Below are positions 23,869 to 32,205 of a stretch of DNA of 42,076 bases, piece by piece (the stretch's first letter is position 1; every line of letters starts with the position of its first letter). The stretch spans positions 1-42,076 of the forward strand of contig JAADIO010000041.1 of the NCBI GenBank assembly GCA_013151235.1. The letters are read 5' to 3'. The stretch comes from Deltaproteobacteria bacterium (lineage in GTDB: Bacteria > CG2-30-53-67). The notes beneath the pieces were generated by a model. That model was not told the DNA's origin. It did not search any database and saw only the letters and a list, made by a program, of their open reading frames with translations. The position numbers and the translations under genes are program-made.

Positions 23869-26199
23869 TCACGACTGCTGCCAGAACATCCCCATCAGAA
23901 TCAAAAGAGCTGAAATCGTCAACAGGAAAAACTGGAACAGGGACACATGACTTTTCATCACCTTTAGCCTGGCACGCTGCAGCGATTTCTCCAAGCTCTC
24001 CAGCCACGCCTTCTTCCGGTCTTTTGCTTTACTTTCTTCTCCGTAGTATTTGGTCTGATACTGGGAGAGTGGATAATAACCGCTGATCTCGGCCGTAATG
24101 TCGTTTAAAACAATCCCTAAAACATTGGCCCGGACATTCTCCAGGTGCGTCTTGGCCCGTTTCAGGGCATTTCTCGGGATCCGGCCTGCCTGATAAACCA
24201 GGACCACTCCATCGACCTGGGGCGCGAGAATCGCGGCATCGGTGACCGGCAGGATCGGCGGACAGTCCATCAGGACGATATCATACTCTTTGCGAGCCTC
24301 TTTCATGAAATCGGTCATTCCCCTGGAACTGAGAAGTTCCGCCGGGTTGGGAGGGATCCCGCCGCAGGTCAGGATATGAAGGTTCTCCAGACCGGGAGTT
24401 CGCATGATATCATCCATATGGATCTTTCCCATCATCAGATCTGAAATATCCTTGACCGCCTCTCTCCAGGGGGTCTTTCCGAGAATCACGTCGGTCATCC
24501 CCGGATCTTTCGTCACACCGAAGATCTTGAAGATGGACGGCTTCCGGAGATCGCAGTTCACCAGCAAAACCTTGTTTCCCTCCTGGGCCTTGGTAATCGC
24601 CAGATTGGCCACGGTGGTACTCTTCCCTTCTTTTAAGGAGGAACTGGTAAAAAGAATCACCTGGCCCTTCTTCTTCAGGTTGGTAAACTGGATATTCGTC
24701 CGAAGGGTCCGGTAACTCTCCGCTACGGAAGACTTGGGTTTCAGCTGGGTGATCAGGTGGGCATGGCTCCCGAAAAGATCCTCCAACCGGGTTTCCTTGT
24801 CTTTGTTCTTGAGCAAGGTCTCTTTGATCTCGTTCACATCAATGTGCGGGATAACCCCGAGAACCGGGATCTGGAGATACCGCTCCACATCCTCAATGGT
24901 CCCGATAGAAGTATCAAGCGTTTCCCGGACCAGCGCCAGAACGAGTCCTATCATCAGCCCGATGATCAGCCCCACGAAGGTCGTGGACCAGAGCTTGTCG
25001 TTAATCCGGACGCCCCGGTCAGCCGAGCGGATCACGGTGACCTCGTCGGAGTGTTCCTTCTCCCGAATCTGTGCCTCCTGGAGCTTGGTCTGCAACAACG
25101 AATAGAGTTCTTCGTTTACCTTCACGTTTCGCTGAAGCCGGCTCAATTCGATCTCGTACTCTGGCAGTGTCTTGTTCCGTTCCTGCACGGCCGCCACCTG
25201 TTCTTTCAGGAGCTTTTCCCGCTGCGAATAGACCTCGTATTGATTGCGCAGTTCCCGAAGCATTTCCCTCTTGACATCCATGATCTTTTCGTCCAGGGCC
25301 TTGACCTGCGGATGTTCCGTCGTGTAATCGATGAGCAGATTGTTCCGGTTCAGAATCAGATCAACGAGTTTGCTGTTCAACTGGGCCAGGATGCTATTGC
25401 CGGTTTCAATATAGGGACGATCGGAAAGCATATCCCCCAGCGTGGCGATGGACAACTTCTCCAGCCGTTTGATCATCCTCTCCGTTTCGTCGGTCTTACG
25501 CTTTACGGTTTCCAGTTGTGTCCCGACCGTCTCCAGCTTATCCAGGGTCATCCGCACCTCACCATCAAGGGAGACCACTTTATTCTTCTCTTTGAAGTCC
25601 CGCAGGTACCCTTCCGCCGTCCTCAGTTTACGACGAGTATCCAATAGCTGATTCTGGATGAATTCACGGGTCCGTCTGGCCTCATCGGTCCGGCGATAGA
25701 CATGATAGGACCGGTATTCTTCAACGAGGGCGTTCGCAATCCGCTTCGATTGTTCGGCATCATCAGAGGAGACAATGACGTTGATAATGTTCGTATCCCC
25801 TTCCTGTTCCGTCCGGATCTGCCTTTGGACCTTACGCAATACGCCAAGGTAACGATCCGAGGCCTGGATCTCCTTCAGGGTCAGATCCTGCGGGATCAGG
25901 CCCAGAACCTTGCAGGCCCGGGCCACCACCGGGGTACTCTTGATTACCTCGGATTCACTGGCGATGTTATCCCAGGAGTTCCAGCTCAAGGTCTCAAGAA
26001 AAAGGCCGGCCACGGTACGGCTCTGCTCAATCTTGACGCTTGAAGTAGCCTCATAGATTGCAGGTTTCGTCACGGCGAAGAAAAAGCTCAACAGGGCAAT
26101 GAGCAGGGTCGTCATCACGATGAGGCGCTTCCGCTTCAGGAGAATAATCCCGTAATCTCTCAGGTCGAGTTCGTACTGCGAAGTATCGATGGATTTCAT
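23869..26199 (-). CDS. Wzz-Wzc polysaccharide co-polymerase and BY-kinase tyrosine autokinase
   Basis: This 776-residue protein has an N-terminal Wzz domain with a first membrane helix (about 25-42), long coiled coils (170-400) and a second helix (405-424), joined to a cytoplasmic bacterial tyrosine kinase. Kinase motifs are Walker A SSSLKEGKST (519-528), Walker A' LLVNCD (545-550, with Asn where Asp is usual in the first position) and Walker B IVLMDCPP (641-648). Tyrosines cluster at 708, 709, 714, 718 and 719. The tail does not end there as in most such kinases: a third hydrophobic helix follows (about 752-772). It would control chain length and export through phosphorylation cycles with the Wza protein encoded just upstream, 42 bases away. 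Confidence 0.93.
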   Translation of the reverse strand: MKSIDTSQYELDLRDYGIILLKRKRLIVMTTLLIALLSFFFAVTKPAIYEATSSVKIEQSRTVAGLFLETLSWNSWDNIASESEVIKSTPVVARACKVLGLIPQDLTLKEIQASDRYLGVLRKVQRQIRTEQEGDTNIINVIVSSDDAEQSKRIANALVEEYRSYHVYRRTDEARRTREFIQNQLLDTRRKLRTAEGYLRDFKEKNKVVSLDGEVRMTLDKLETVGTQLETVKRKTDETERMIKRLEKLSIATLGDMLSDRPYIETGNSILAQLNSKLVDLILNRNNLLIDYTTEHPQVKALDEKIMDVKREMLRELRNQYEVYSQREKLLKEQVAAVQERNKTLPEYEIELSRLQRNVKVNEELYSLLQTKLQEAQIREKEHSDEVTVIRSADRGVRINDKLWSTTFVGLIIGLMIGLVLALVRETLDTSIGTIEDVERYLQIPVLGVIPHIDVNEIKETLLKNKDKETRLEDLFGSHAHLITQLKPKSSVAESYRTLRTNIQFTNLKKKGQVILFTSSSLKEGKSTTVANLAITKAQEGNKVLLVNCDLRKPSIFKIFGVTKDPGMTDVILGKTPWREAVKDISDLMMGKIHMDDIMRTPGLENLHILTCGGIPPNPAELLSSRGMTDFMKEARKEYDIVLMDCPPILPVTDAAILAPQVDGVVLVYQAGRIPRNALKRAKTHLENVRANVLGIVLNDITAEISGYYPLSQYQTKYYGEESKAKDRKKAWLESLEKSLQRARLKVMKSHVSLFQFFLLTISALLILMGMFWQQS

Positions 26200-26241
26200 A
26201 ATACCTTTCCATATATAGAGAGGTTAATCTTCCGGCTCACG

Positions 26242-28767
26242 TTATTTCGTCAGGGTTCGAACACCCTTTCTATTCAGGTCGATTGTTGTACGCAGGGCCT
26301 CGAAGTTATAGGGAAAGAGTACTAAATCGAGGGCCGGCCTAACCTGTTGCAGGAAATGGCTCAAACCTGCAATCTTCGTTCTGGGCACATAGATGATATC
26401 ATTGTTCCGGAGTGTCAGATTGTCGGAAAGGTCCCCCGTCCGGAAAAAATGCTTGAGATTCACAGGGATCACCTCCGGTCGGGAGATATCTCCCCGAATG
26501 AGCCGCACGCTCTGTACCACGGCATCCTTGGTGAAACTTCCGGCCTGCCCGACGGCTTCAAGAACGTTCATCCCCTCTTTCAGGTCGAAGACCCCGGGAT
26601 TCTTCACCTCACCGAAGACAAAGACCTTGCTGACCCCCGCGGAGGTTTCCGGGATAAAAATCGAGTCCCCCGGATAGACGGGAATATTCTGGGAGAGGTC
26701 GGACTGAAAGATCGCTTTATAGAGATTGACGTAGAGGGTCGTGCCGTTCTTCCGGGTCACGGCAATCTTTTTCAGGTTCGCCGTCGGTTTCGGCCCGCCT
26801 GCAAGAGTCACCAGCTCCACAATCCGGGTCGGTTTTGTCAGGGTATAGATCCCCGGACCGGTCGGTTGTCGGACCAGGGAGTTGATGGCACCGAGAAGGA
26901 TCACCTCCTGACTGTGATGTTCCTTGATGAGAATATCGACGCGGGGGTGCTTGAAATATCGGCTTAATTGCTTCGTCAGCAGATGGTCCAGCTCCGTAAT
27001 CGTCAGCCCGGAAACCTTCAGATCGTCCACCATGGAAAAAGAGAGGGTCCCATCCGGACGGACCGGCACCTCATACTCGTCGGCGCTGAACTGCTTCCAG
27101 AAAGTGATCTTCAGTATATCTCCGGGACCGATCCGGTATTCATTCAGCATCTGATTCTTTTGGAATTCCTTCTGTTTCTTCCGGTCCTCTTCGCCGGGCG
27201 CCAGTCCGTCATCCACGCTGCGCAGATGTGTCACCACCACATCAACACGGCGGTTGGTCACCCCCTTGGCCCGAAGGGCCGCGCTCACCGGTTTCCCGTC
27301 GGCAAAACCGACCGTCGAGATCCGGGAGGACGGAATGGAAACTCTCCCTGCCAACAGGTCCCGGACCGCATCGGCCCGCTTCCTGGAAAGGGCCATGAGG
27401 GAACTCCCGTCGACAACCGATTCGCCGGTCTGGGCATGCCCCTCGATTCGGATACTCTCCACGCTCGGGGAAATCCGGATCAGATGAATCAGTTCCGCCA
27501 GGACGCTCTGTCCGGCGTCGGTGATCTCTATCCCTGTTGTTTTGAAGGGGATCCCGAACCGGGTAATTGCCCGGTAGGGCTTGACCGGATGTTCCGGCTC
27601 CGCAGCGACCGTGGGTCCGGCGGCATGCGCGCCCGTGTGTCGGCCGCCTAACCAGACCTGGACTCCTTCACTGTAGCTTGCCGCGACCAGATCCCGGTTC
27701 CCGTCGCCGTCCACATCGGCTACGGCCAGTCCGTAATAGGAACCTCCCTCCGGCAACTGTCCCTGAGAAAGGAGCCACCCCCCCGCACGGGAGGCAAGCC
27801 AGAGCCGGACACCCCGGGAGTTCACCGAGGTCGCTGCAAGATCCATCCGGCCATCGCGATTAAAGTCAGCCGCATCGACATCCCAGAAAAATCCCCGGTT
27901 CACGGGAAAAACGGCATCCTCCCAACCGCCCTGCCCGTTTCCGTACCAGACGCGTATCCCATGATAATAGGTGGTCGCCGCAATATCGATACGGCCGTCT
28001 CCATTCAGGTCCGCCGCCGTGACCCCCCAGAAATCCCCTTCCTTCGCCGGGGAGGGGAAGGCCGACCAAGCCCCGTCCCCGCTGCCCAGGAAGATCCGGA
28101 TCCCGCCCGGATGACCCCAGGTTGTCCCCACCAGATCGAGTCTCCCATCACCGTTCAAGTCGGTCACAGCAACATCCCGGTAGATATGGGCGGCATCGGG
28201 ACCGATTTCCGCGGTCCAGTTCCCGCGACCGTCCCCCAGCCAGACCTGGAGCCCGCCGTTCTCTTCGCCGGAGCTGTTGGCGCCGATAATATCGAGATGC
28301 CCGTCATGGTTTATGTCAACACATTTCAGGGCATTGTAGCTCCCCAGATCGGCAGGGGAGTTCCCTTTCCACCAGGTGCCGTCTTTTTTCTGAAGGAAGA
28401 CGACCACCCCTTTTAAATCCTGCTGTCCACCGATTATCATATCCAGCCGACCATCACTGTTCAGGTCTCCCAGTGCAATCGCCCGCACATCACCGCTCAC
28501 GGCAGGCCCCCGGGAAGCACGCCACTTACCGTTGCCGTCTCCCATCCAGAGGGCAATCCCGCCGGGGAGAAAGGAACCGGCGGCAAGATCAACAACTCCG
28601 TCACTATTGATGTCCCCCTGCACGACACAATGAAAGTGCCCGGCATGGATGGGGCCGGTTTCCTGCGACCAGAGGAGGGTCTTTCCCGACCCGCTCCCGA
28701 TCGCGGCACAACCCGCAAGAAGCAGGCAGAAAACACAGAACAAACTCACGGCAAGACGACTCACCAT
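26242..28767 (-). CDS. Wza-type export lipoprotein fused to an FG-GAP beta-propeller and an OmpA-like domain
   Basis: This 841-residue lipoprotein (LLLAGC, Cys20) has three parts. Residues about 45-375 hold seven FG-GAP/VCBS repeats with calcium-type DxNxDGxxDL loops near 52, 101, 151, 203, 253, 301 and 351, each followed by WLGDGxGxW-like strands; seven blades fit a closed propeller. Residues about 400-514 are an OmpA-C-like peptidoglycan-binding domain (IRIEGHAQTG, LSRKRADAVRDLL, GVTNRRVDVVV). Residues about 543-830 are a polysaccharide-export domain with SLBB repeats (YRIGPGDILKITFW, GEVKNPGVFDL) and an amphipathic C-terminal helix (FLQQVRPALDLVLF). The usual Wza is about 350-380 residues. 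It is the first gene of the operon, with GGAGA seven bases upstream of the ATG. Confidence 0.93.
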   Translation of the reverse strand: MVSRLAVSLFCVFCLLLAGCAAIGSGSGKTLLWSQETGPIHAGHFHCVVQGDINSDGVVDLAAGSFLPGGIALWMGDGNGKWRASRGPAVSGDVRAIALGDLNSDGRLDMIIGGQQDLKGVVVFLQKKDGTWWKGNSPADLGSYNALKCVDINHDGHLDIIGANSSGEENGGLQVWLGDGRGNWTAEIGPDAAHIYRDVAVTDLNGDGRLDLVGTTWGHPGGIRIFLGSGDGAWSAFPSPAKEGDFWGVTAADLNGDGRIDIAATTYYHGIRVWYGNGQGGWEDAVFPVNRGFFWDVDAADFNRDGRMDLAATSVNSRGVRLWLASRAGGWLLSQGQLPEGGSYYGLAVADVDGDGNRDLVAASYSEGVQVWLGGRHTGAHAAGPTVAAEPEHPVKPYRAITRFGIPFKTTGIEITDAGQSVLAELIHLIRISPSVESIRIEGHAQTGESVVDGSSLMALSRKRADAVRDLLAGRVSIPSSRISTVGFADGKPVSAALRAKGVTNRRVDVVVTHLRSVDDGLAPGEEDRKKQKEFQKNQMLNEYRIGPGDILKITFWKQFSADEYEVPVRPDGTLSFSMVDDLKVSGLTITELDHLLTKQLSRYFKHPRVDILIKEHHSQEVILLGAINSLVRQPTGPGIYTLTKPTRIVELVTLAGGPKPTANLKKIAVTRKNGTTLYVNLYKAIFQSDLSQNIPVYPGDSIFIPETSAGVSKVFVFGEVKNPGVFDLKEGMNVLEAVGQAGSFTKDAVVQSVRLIRGDISRPEVIPVNLKHFFRTGDLSDNLTLRNNDIIYVPRTKIAGLSHFLQQVRPALDLVLFPYNFEALRTTIDLNRKGVRTLTK

Positions 28768-28827
28768 AGGATCTTCTCCATCTTTCAGACAGTTGCAAAG
28801 GAATACAAATGACCGGTACTTAATAAA

Positions 28828-28855
28828 ATTCTATCATAGACCCTCAACCTGTCAA
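28828..28855 (-). promoter_or_regulatory. Candidate sigma-70 promoter of the polysaccharide export operon
   Basis: On the minus strand a perfect TTGACA (28855-28850) lies 16 bases before TAGAAT (28833-28828). Transcription would start near 28821, giving a leader of about 54 bases that includes the GGAGA site of the Wza fusion gene. It could drive the whole run from 28767 towards 14026. Confidence 0.65.
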
Positions 28856-28874
28856 GAAATTTGTATCGGAATTT

Positions 28875-28890
28875 TGGCACTTCTCTTGTA
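28875..28890 (+). promoter_or_regulatory. Weak sigma-54-like promoter box
   Basis: TGGCAC-TTCTC-TTGTA matches the -24 part of the sigma-54 consensus (TGGCAC-N5-TTGCA) exactly, but the -12 GC reads GT. It points towards gspC, whose start is over 200 bases further on. It overlaps one of the ATCGGAA repeats' neighbourhood. The imperfect -12 element keeps confidence low. Confidence 0.2.
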
Positions 28891-29044
28891 AGTGTTATCG
28901 GAACATTTCAATCGGAACTATAGAATCTTTTTCTGAAAGATCTCTTTTTAACAATTCAAACACAACTTCAGTTCCGTCAAAAAACAAACGACGTAAAGTG
29001 TGACGAAGACACTTCCGAAGGAGTTGTACACTCCCGTAATTTTC

Positions 29045-29073
29045 TTGACAAGAATAGGAATTTTAACTAAATT
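29045..29073 (+). promoter_or_regulatory. Candidate sigma-70 promoter of the T2SS operon
   Basis: TTGACA (29045-29050) is followed after 17 bases by TAAATT (29068-29073), four of six matches to the -10 consensus. Transcription would start about 25 bases before the gspC ATG at 29107, which has GAGG eight bases upstream. Confidence 0.5.
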
Positions 29074-29106
29074 AAAAGAACTTACACGATTTCCGAGGCC
29101 TTCTTA

Positions 29107-29943
29107 ATGAAGAAAGTGAATATCTTCCATCTCGTTCTGACCACGCTGATCATTCTCTTCGTGGCGGATATCTCCATGAAGATAATCAACAGCCGTCTTG
29201 ATCTAGACCTGCCGGAACAGACCACAAAGAAACCGACCTTCTCCGGGGAAAAAACCGTGAAACCCTTTTCCGCCTTCTCCCGAATCGCCGAACGGAAACT
29301 CTTTGAGAAACCGGCTCCTCCCGATACGGAGAAAAACAACCAAGAGGAGGATCTCTCCGATCATCCGCTGACAAACCTGAAGTTGATTCTCAAGGGGACT
29401 GTCGTCAGCACGAAAGGCAACTCCTTTGCCGTTATCGAGGACGAAAAATTGCGATCCCAGGACCTCTATCATATCAATGACAGCATCAGCAGCGGCGTCA
29501 CGATCGCCTCGATCCTGAACGACCGTGTGGTCATCAATCGGAACGGTAACAAGGAATTGCTCCTCATGTTCCAGGAGGACAAAAAAGGTCGTCATACACC
29601 TGCACGATCCGATCGACAAGCCGCGTCGCCGCTGGTCATCAAAAAATCGGAAATCCGGGAGGCCGTCACCGATCTGCGCTCCATCATGCGGGATGTGCGT
29701 ATCATTCCTCACTTCGCATCGGGGAAACGGGACGGATTCACCGTGACTTATGTCCGGAGGGGAAGCCGGCTCGCGGAACTCGGCCTGCTCCGAAACGACA
29801 TTATCAAGGACATCAACGGTACCCCGGCCGGCAATTTCAAGAACATCTTCGAGATCTTCAATAAATACGCCGATTCGGACAGTCTGGATCTCGGGATTGA
29901 ACGAAATAATGAATACATGAACATCAGTTACACACTGGAATAA
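29107..29943 (+). CDS. gspC: Type II secretion system protein C
   Basis: This 278-residue inner-membrane protein has a short cytoplasmic tail and one helix (about 9-27). A periplasmic HR domain follows (LKLILKGTVVSTKGNSFAVIEDEK...), then a linker and a C-terminal PDZ domain (VRRGSRLAELGLLRNDIIKDINGTPAGNFKNIFEIF). GspC links the inner-membrane platform (GspL/GspM) to the periplasmic N0 domain of the secretin GspD, encoded next. The first gene of the operon; the 66-base gap to gspD contains a good ribosome site (AGGAGCGGAGA). Confidence 0.93.
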   Translation: MKKVNIFHLVLTTLIILFVADISMKIINSRLDLDLPEQTTKKPTFSGEKTVKPFSAFSRIAERKLFEKPAPPDTEKNNQEEDLSDHPLTNLKLILKGTVVSTKGNSFAVIEDEKLRSQDLYHINDSISSGVTIASILNDRVVINRNGNKELLLMFQEDKKGRHTPARSDRQAASPLVIKKSEIREAVTDLRSIMRDVRIIPHFASGKRDGFTVTYVRRGSRLAELGLLRNDIIKDINGTPAGNFKNIFEIFNKYADSDSLDLGIERNNEYMNISYTLE

Positions 29944-30009
29944 GACAGCCGGCACAGCTCACAGCAATCGCAAAAATCGGGACTCACTATTGACAATCAG
30001 GAGCGGAGA

Positions 30010-32205
30010 ATGAACTTAAAAGGGACAAGAACTTTTTTCTACACGGTTCTGTTGGTCAGCATGATAATCCTCCCATGGGTCCGGACTCCGGTTGTCTCGG
30101 CCGAAGAACTGATCACCATGAATTTCGAAGATGCCGATATACGGATTCTGATCAAATTTATCAGTGAAATCACCCAGAAAAACTTTATTATCGACGACAA
30201 AGTCAAGGGGAAGGTGACCATCATCTCGCCGGAGAAGGTAACCATCCCCGAGGCCTACAACGTCTTCGAATCCATTCTGGATCTGAAGGGATTCACCCTG
30301 ATCCCTGCGGGTCAGGTCATCAAAATCGTCCCCAGTTCCGAGGCCAAGCAGCGGGGCATTCAAACGATTGTAGGCAAGGTTTCCGATCTCGGCGACCGGA
30401 AGGATGAATTCGTTACCCGGATCACCCGGCTGCGGTACGTCAATGCCGATGAGATTGCGACCCTGATTCGTCCCCTCTTCTCCAAGTACGGGAATCTCAT
30501 CCCCTACAAGGAGACGAACACTTTGATCATGACCGACATCAAATCGAACCTGCACCGGATCATGTCCATCATCAATCAACTCGATGTCAAGGGATACCAT
30601 GCAGAGCTCTACGTCATTCCCCTGCATTATGCCTCGGTCAGAACAATCTCGGACCATCTGAACAAGATTCTTGAACAGGGAGGAGCGGGTCTTCGGACCT
30701 CCTCGATTCGCAGGGTCCCTAACCGGCGCCGAAGGTCATTGACCGCGGGGACGGCATCATCCGTCTCGGGCGTCTCCACCTCGGCCAAGATTATCTCCGA
30801 CGAACGGACCAACTCCCTGATCGTCCTGGCCACGAAGAACGACTACGAAACCATTACCAAGCTCGTCGAAAGACTTGATGTCAAAGCCCCCTCCGGAACG
30901 GGACGGGTCAACATCTACTATCTTCAGAACGCCATCGCCGAAGAGGTCGTTGCCGTTCTCAACAAATTCATCACCGGCATCAATGCAGAAAAACAGAAAA
31001 AGGGAGGCCGGGGAGGCACCCGGCTTCCCAGCGAAACGGATATCAAAATCGTTGCCGACAAGGCGACCAATTCCCTCATCATTGATGCCAACCCCCAGGA
31101 TTACAAACAGATCAAGGACGTCATCGAGAAGCTCGACATTCCTCGTGCCCAGGTCCTGATCGAGGCCCTGATCATGGAGGTGCGGGGGAATGACACGATC
31201 TCCGTCGGTGTCGACTGGGAGACCCTTGGCGGGAAGATCGGGAAAGACGACTCCATTGATCGCCTTGGTTTCGGCGGCTCCATGGTGCAGGGAGATCTGG
31301 GGACAACGATCGCCGCTATTAATGCGGGAACCGCTCCTCCGCTGACCGGATTCAACCTCGGGGTCTTCGGAAATTTTATCGAATTCAACGGTCAGAAATT
31401 TCCTACGATCTCCGCCCTGATCAAGGCCGTGGCCAGCCGGTCCGATACGGATATCCTCTCAACCCCCCAGATCCTGACCATGGACAACGAGGAGGCAGAG
31501 ATCAAGGTCGGCGAGAACCGCCCCTTCCTGACCCAGGCCCGGACCGGCGGACAGGGTGTTAATGATGTTTTCCAGACATTCGACTTCCGCGATGTCGGCG
31601 TCACCATGAAGGTGACCCCCCACATCAGCCAGAATGGTTTCGTCCGGTTGAAGCTTTTCCAGGAAATCTCCAACGTCAATGCCCAGGCCACGGAAGGGAC
31701 GGGCGCCACGGCACCGGTCACGACGAAACGGTCCGCCGATACAACCGTTACGGTTCAGAACGGCCACACGATCGTTATCGGCGGGCTGATCGGGAATGAT
31801 GTCACGCAAACGGAGAGCAAGGTCCCCTGTCTGGGCGACCTGCCCTGGATCAAGTATCTCTTTCGTTCGACACGCACGGAAAAGACCAAAACAAACCTGA
31901 TGATCTTTCTCACTCCTCACATCATCATGAACCCCACGGAGGCGGCCCAACTTTCCGAATTGAAGGATCACGAGTTTAAAAAGTACCAGAAGAAAGACGC
32001 CCCGATGGAGCCCAGCAAACATTTTTACGGCCCGGAAGGAACCGCACCGAAGGAAAGTACCACACCGGCCCGGAAGGTGGCCGAGCCAACGGACAAAGCT
32101 GTCCTGCACAGGACCCCCCATCCAACCCCTTCCCCGGCACAGACCCGTCCGGAACCCCGGAAGGACCCGACACCGGAAGAAACACTCCCGGAAGGAAGCA
32201 AATGA
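30010..32205 (+). CDS. gspD: Type II secretion system secretin
   Basis: This 731-residue protein has a Sec signal ending near ...VVSA-EE (about residue 31), then an N0 domain (ITMNFEDADIRILIKFISEITQ), N1-N3 ring domains each ending in conserved TNSLIV/TNSLII segments, and the secretin core (VLIEALIMEVRG, GENRPFLT, VGVTMKVTPHIS, TTVTVQNGHTIVIGGLI, LGDLPWIKYLF). It assembles the outer-membrane channel. The C-terminal 70 residues are Pro/Thr/Lys-rich (PHPTPSPAQTRPEPRKDPTP) instead of a clear pilotin-binding S-domain; no pilotin gene is seen here. Its stop overlaps the gspE start (ATGA). Confidence 0.95.
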   Translation: MNLKGTRTFFYTVLLVSMIILPWVRTPVVSAEELITMNFEDADIRILIKFISEITQKNFIIDDKVKGKVTIISPEKVTIPEAYNVFESILDLKGFTLIPAGQVIKIVPSSEAKQRGIQTIVGKVSDLGDRKDEFVTRITRLRYVNADEIATLIRPLFSKYGNLIPYKETNTLIMTDIKSNLHRIMSIINQLDVKGYHAELYVIPLHYASVRTISDHLNKILEQGGAGLRTSSIRRVPNRRRRSLTAGTASSVSGVSTSAKIISDERTNSLIVLATKNDYETITKLVERLDVKAPSGTGRVNIYYLQNAIAEEVVAVLNKFITGINAEKQKKGGRGGTRLPSETDIKIVADKATNSLIIDANPQDYKQIKDVIEKLDIPRAQVLIEALIMEVRGNDTISVGVDWETLGGKIGKDDSIDRLGFGGSMVQGDLGTTIAAINAGTAPPLTGFNLGVFGNFIEFNGQKFPTISALIKAVASRSDTDILSTPQILTMDNEEAEIKVGENRPFLTQARTGGQGVNDVFQTFDFRDVGVTMKVTPHISQNGFVRLKLFQEISNVNAQATEGTGATAPVTTKRSADTTVTVQNGHTIVIGGLIGNDVTQTESKVPCLGDLPWIKYLFRSTRTEKTKTNLMIFLTPHIIMNPTEAAQLSELKDHEFKKYQKKDAPMEPSKHFYGPEGTAPKESTTPARKVAEPTDKAVLHRTPHPTPSPAQTRPEPRKDPTPEETLPEGSK

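Larger units (their letters stand above)
28768..29106. other. Divergent intergenic region between the polysaccharide operon and the T2SS operon
   Basis: This 339-base AT-rich gap holds no gene I can support. It contains a minus-strand promoter for the Wza fusion gene, a plus-strand promoter candidate near gspC and a sigma-54-like box. Three ATCGGAA repeats (28865, 28898 and 28911 regions) are also present and could bind a regulator. A direct search for binding sites in related genomes would show whether they are conserved. Confidence 0.6.
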
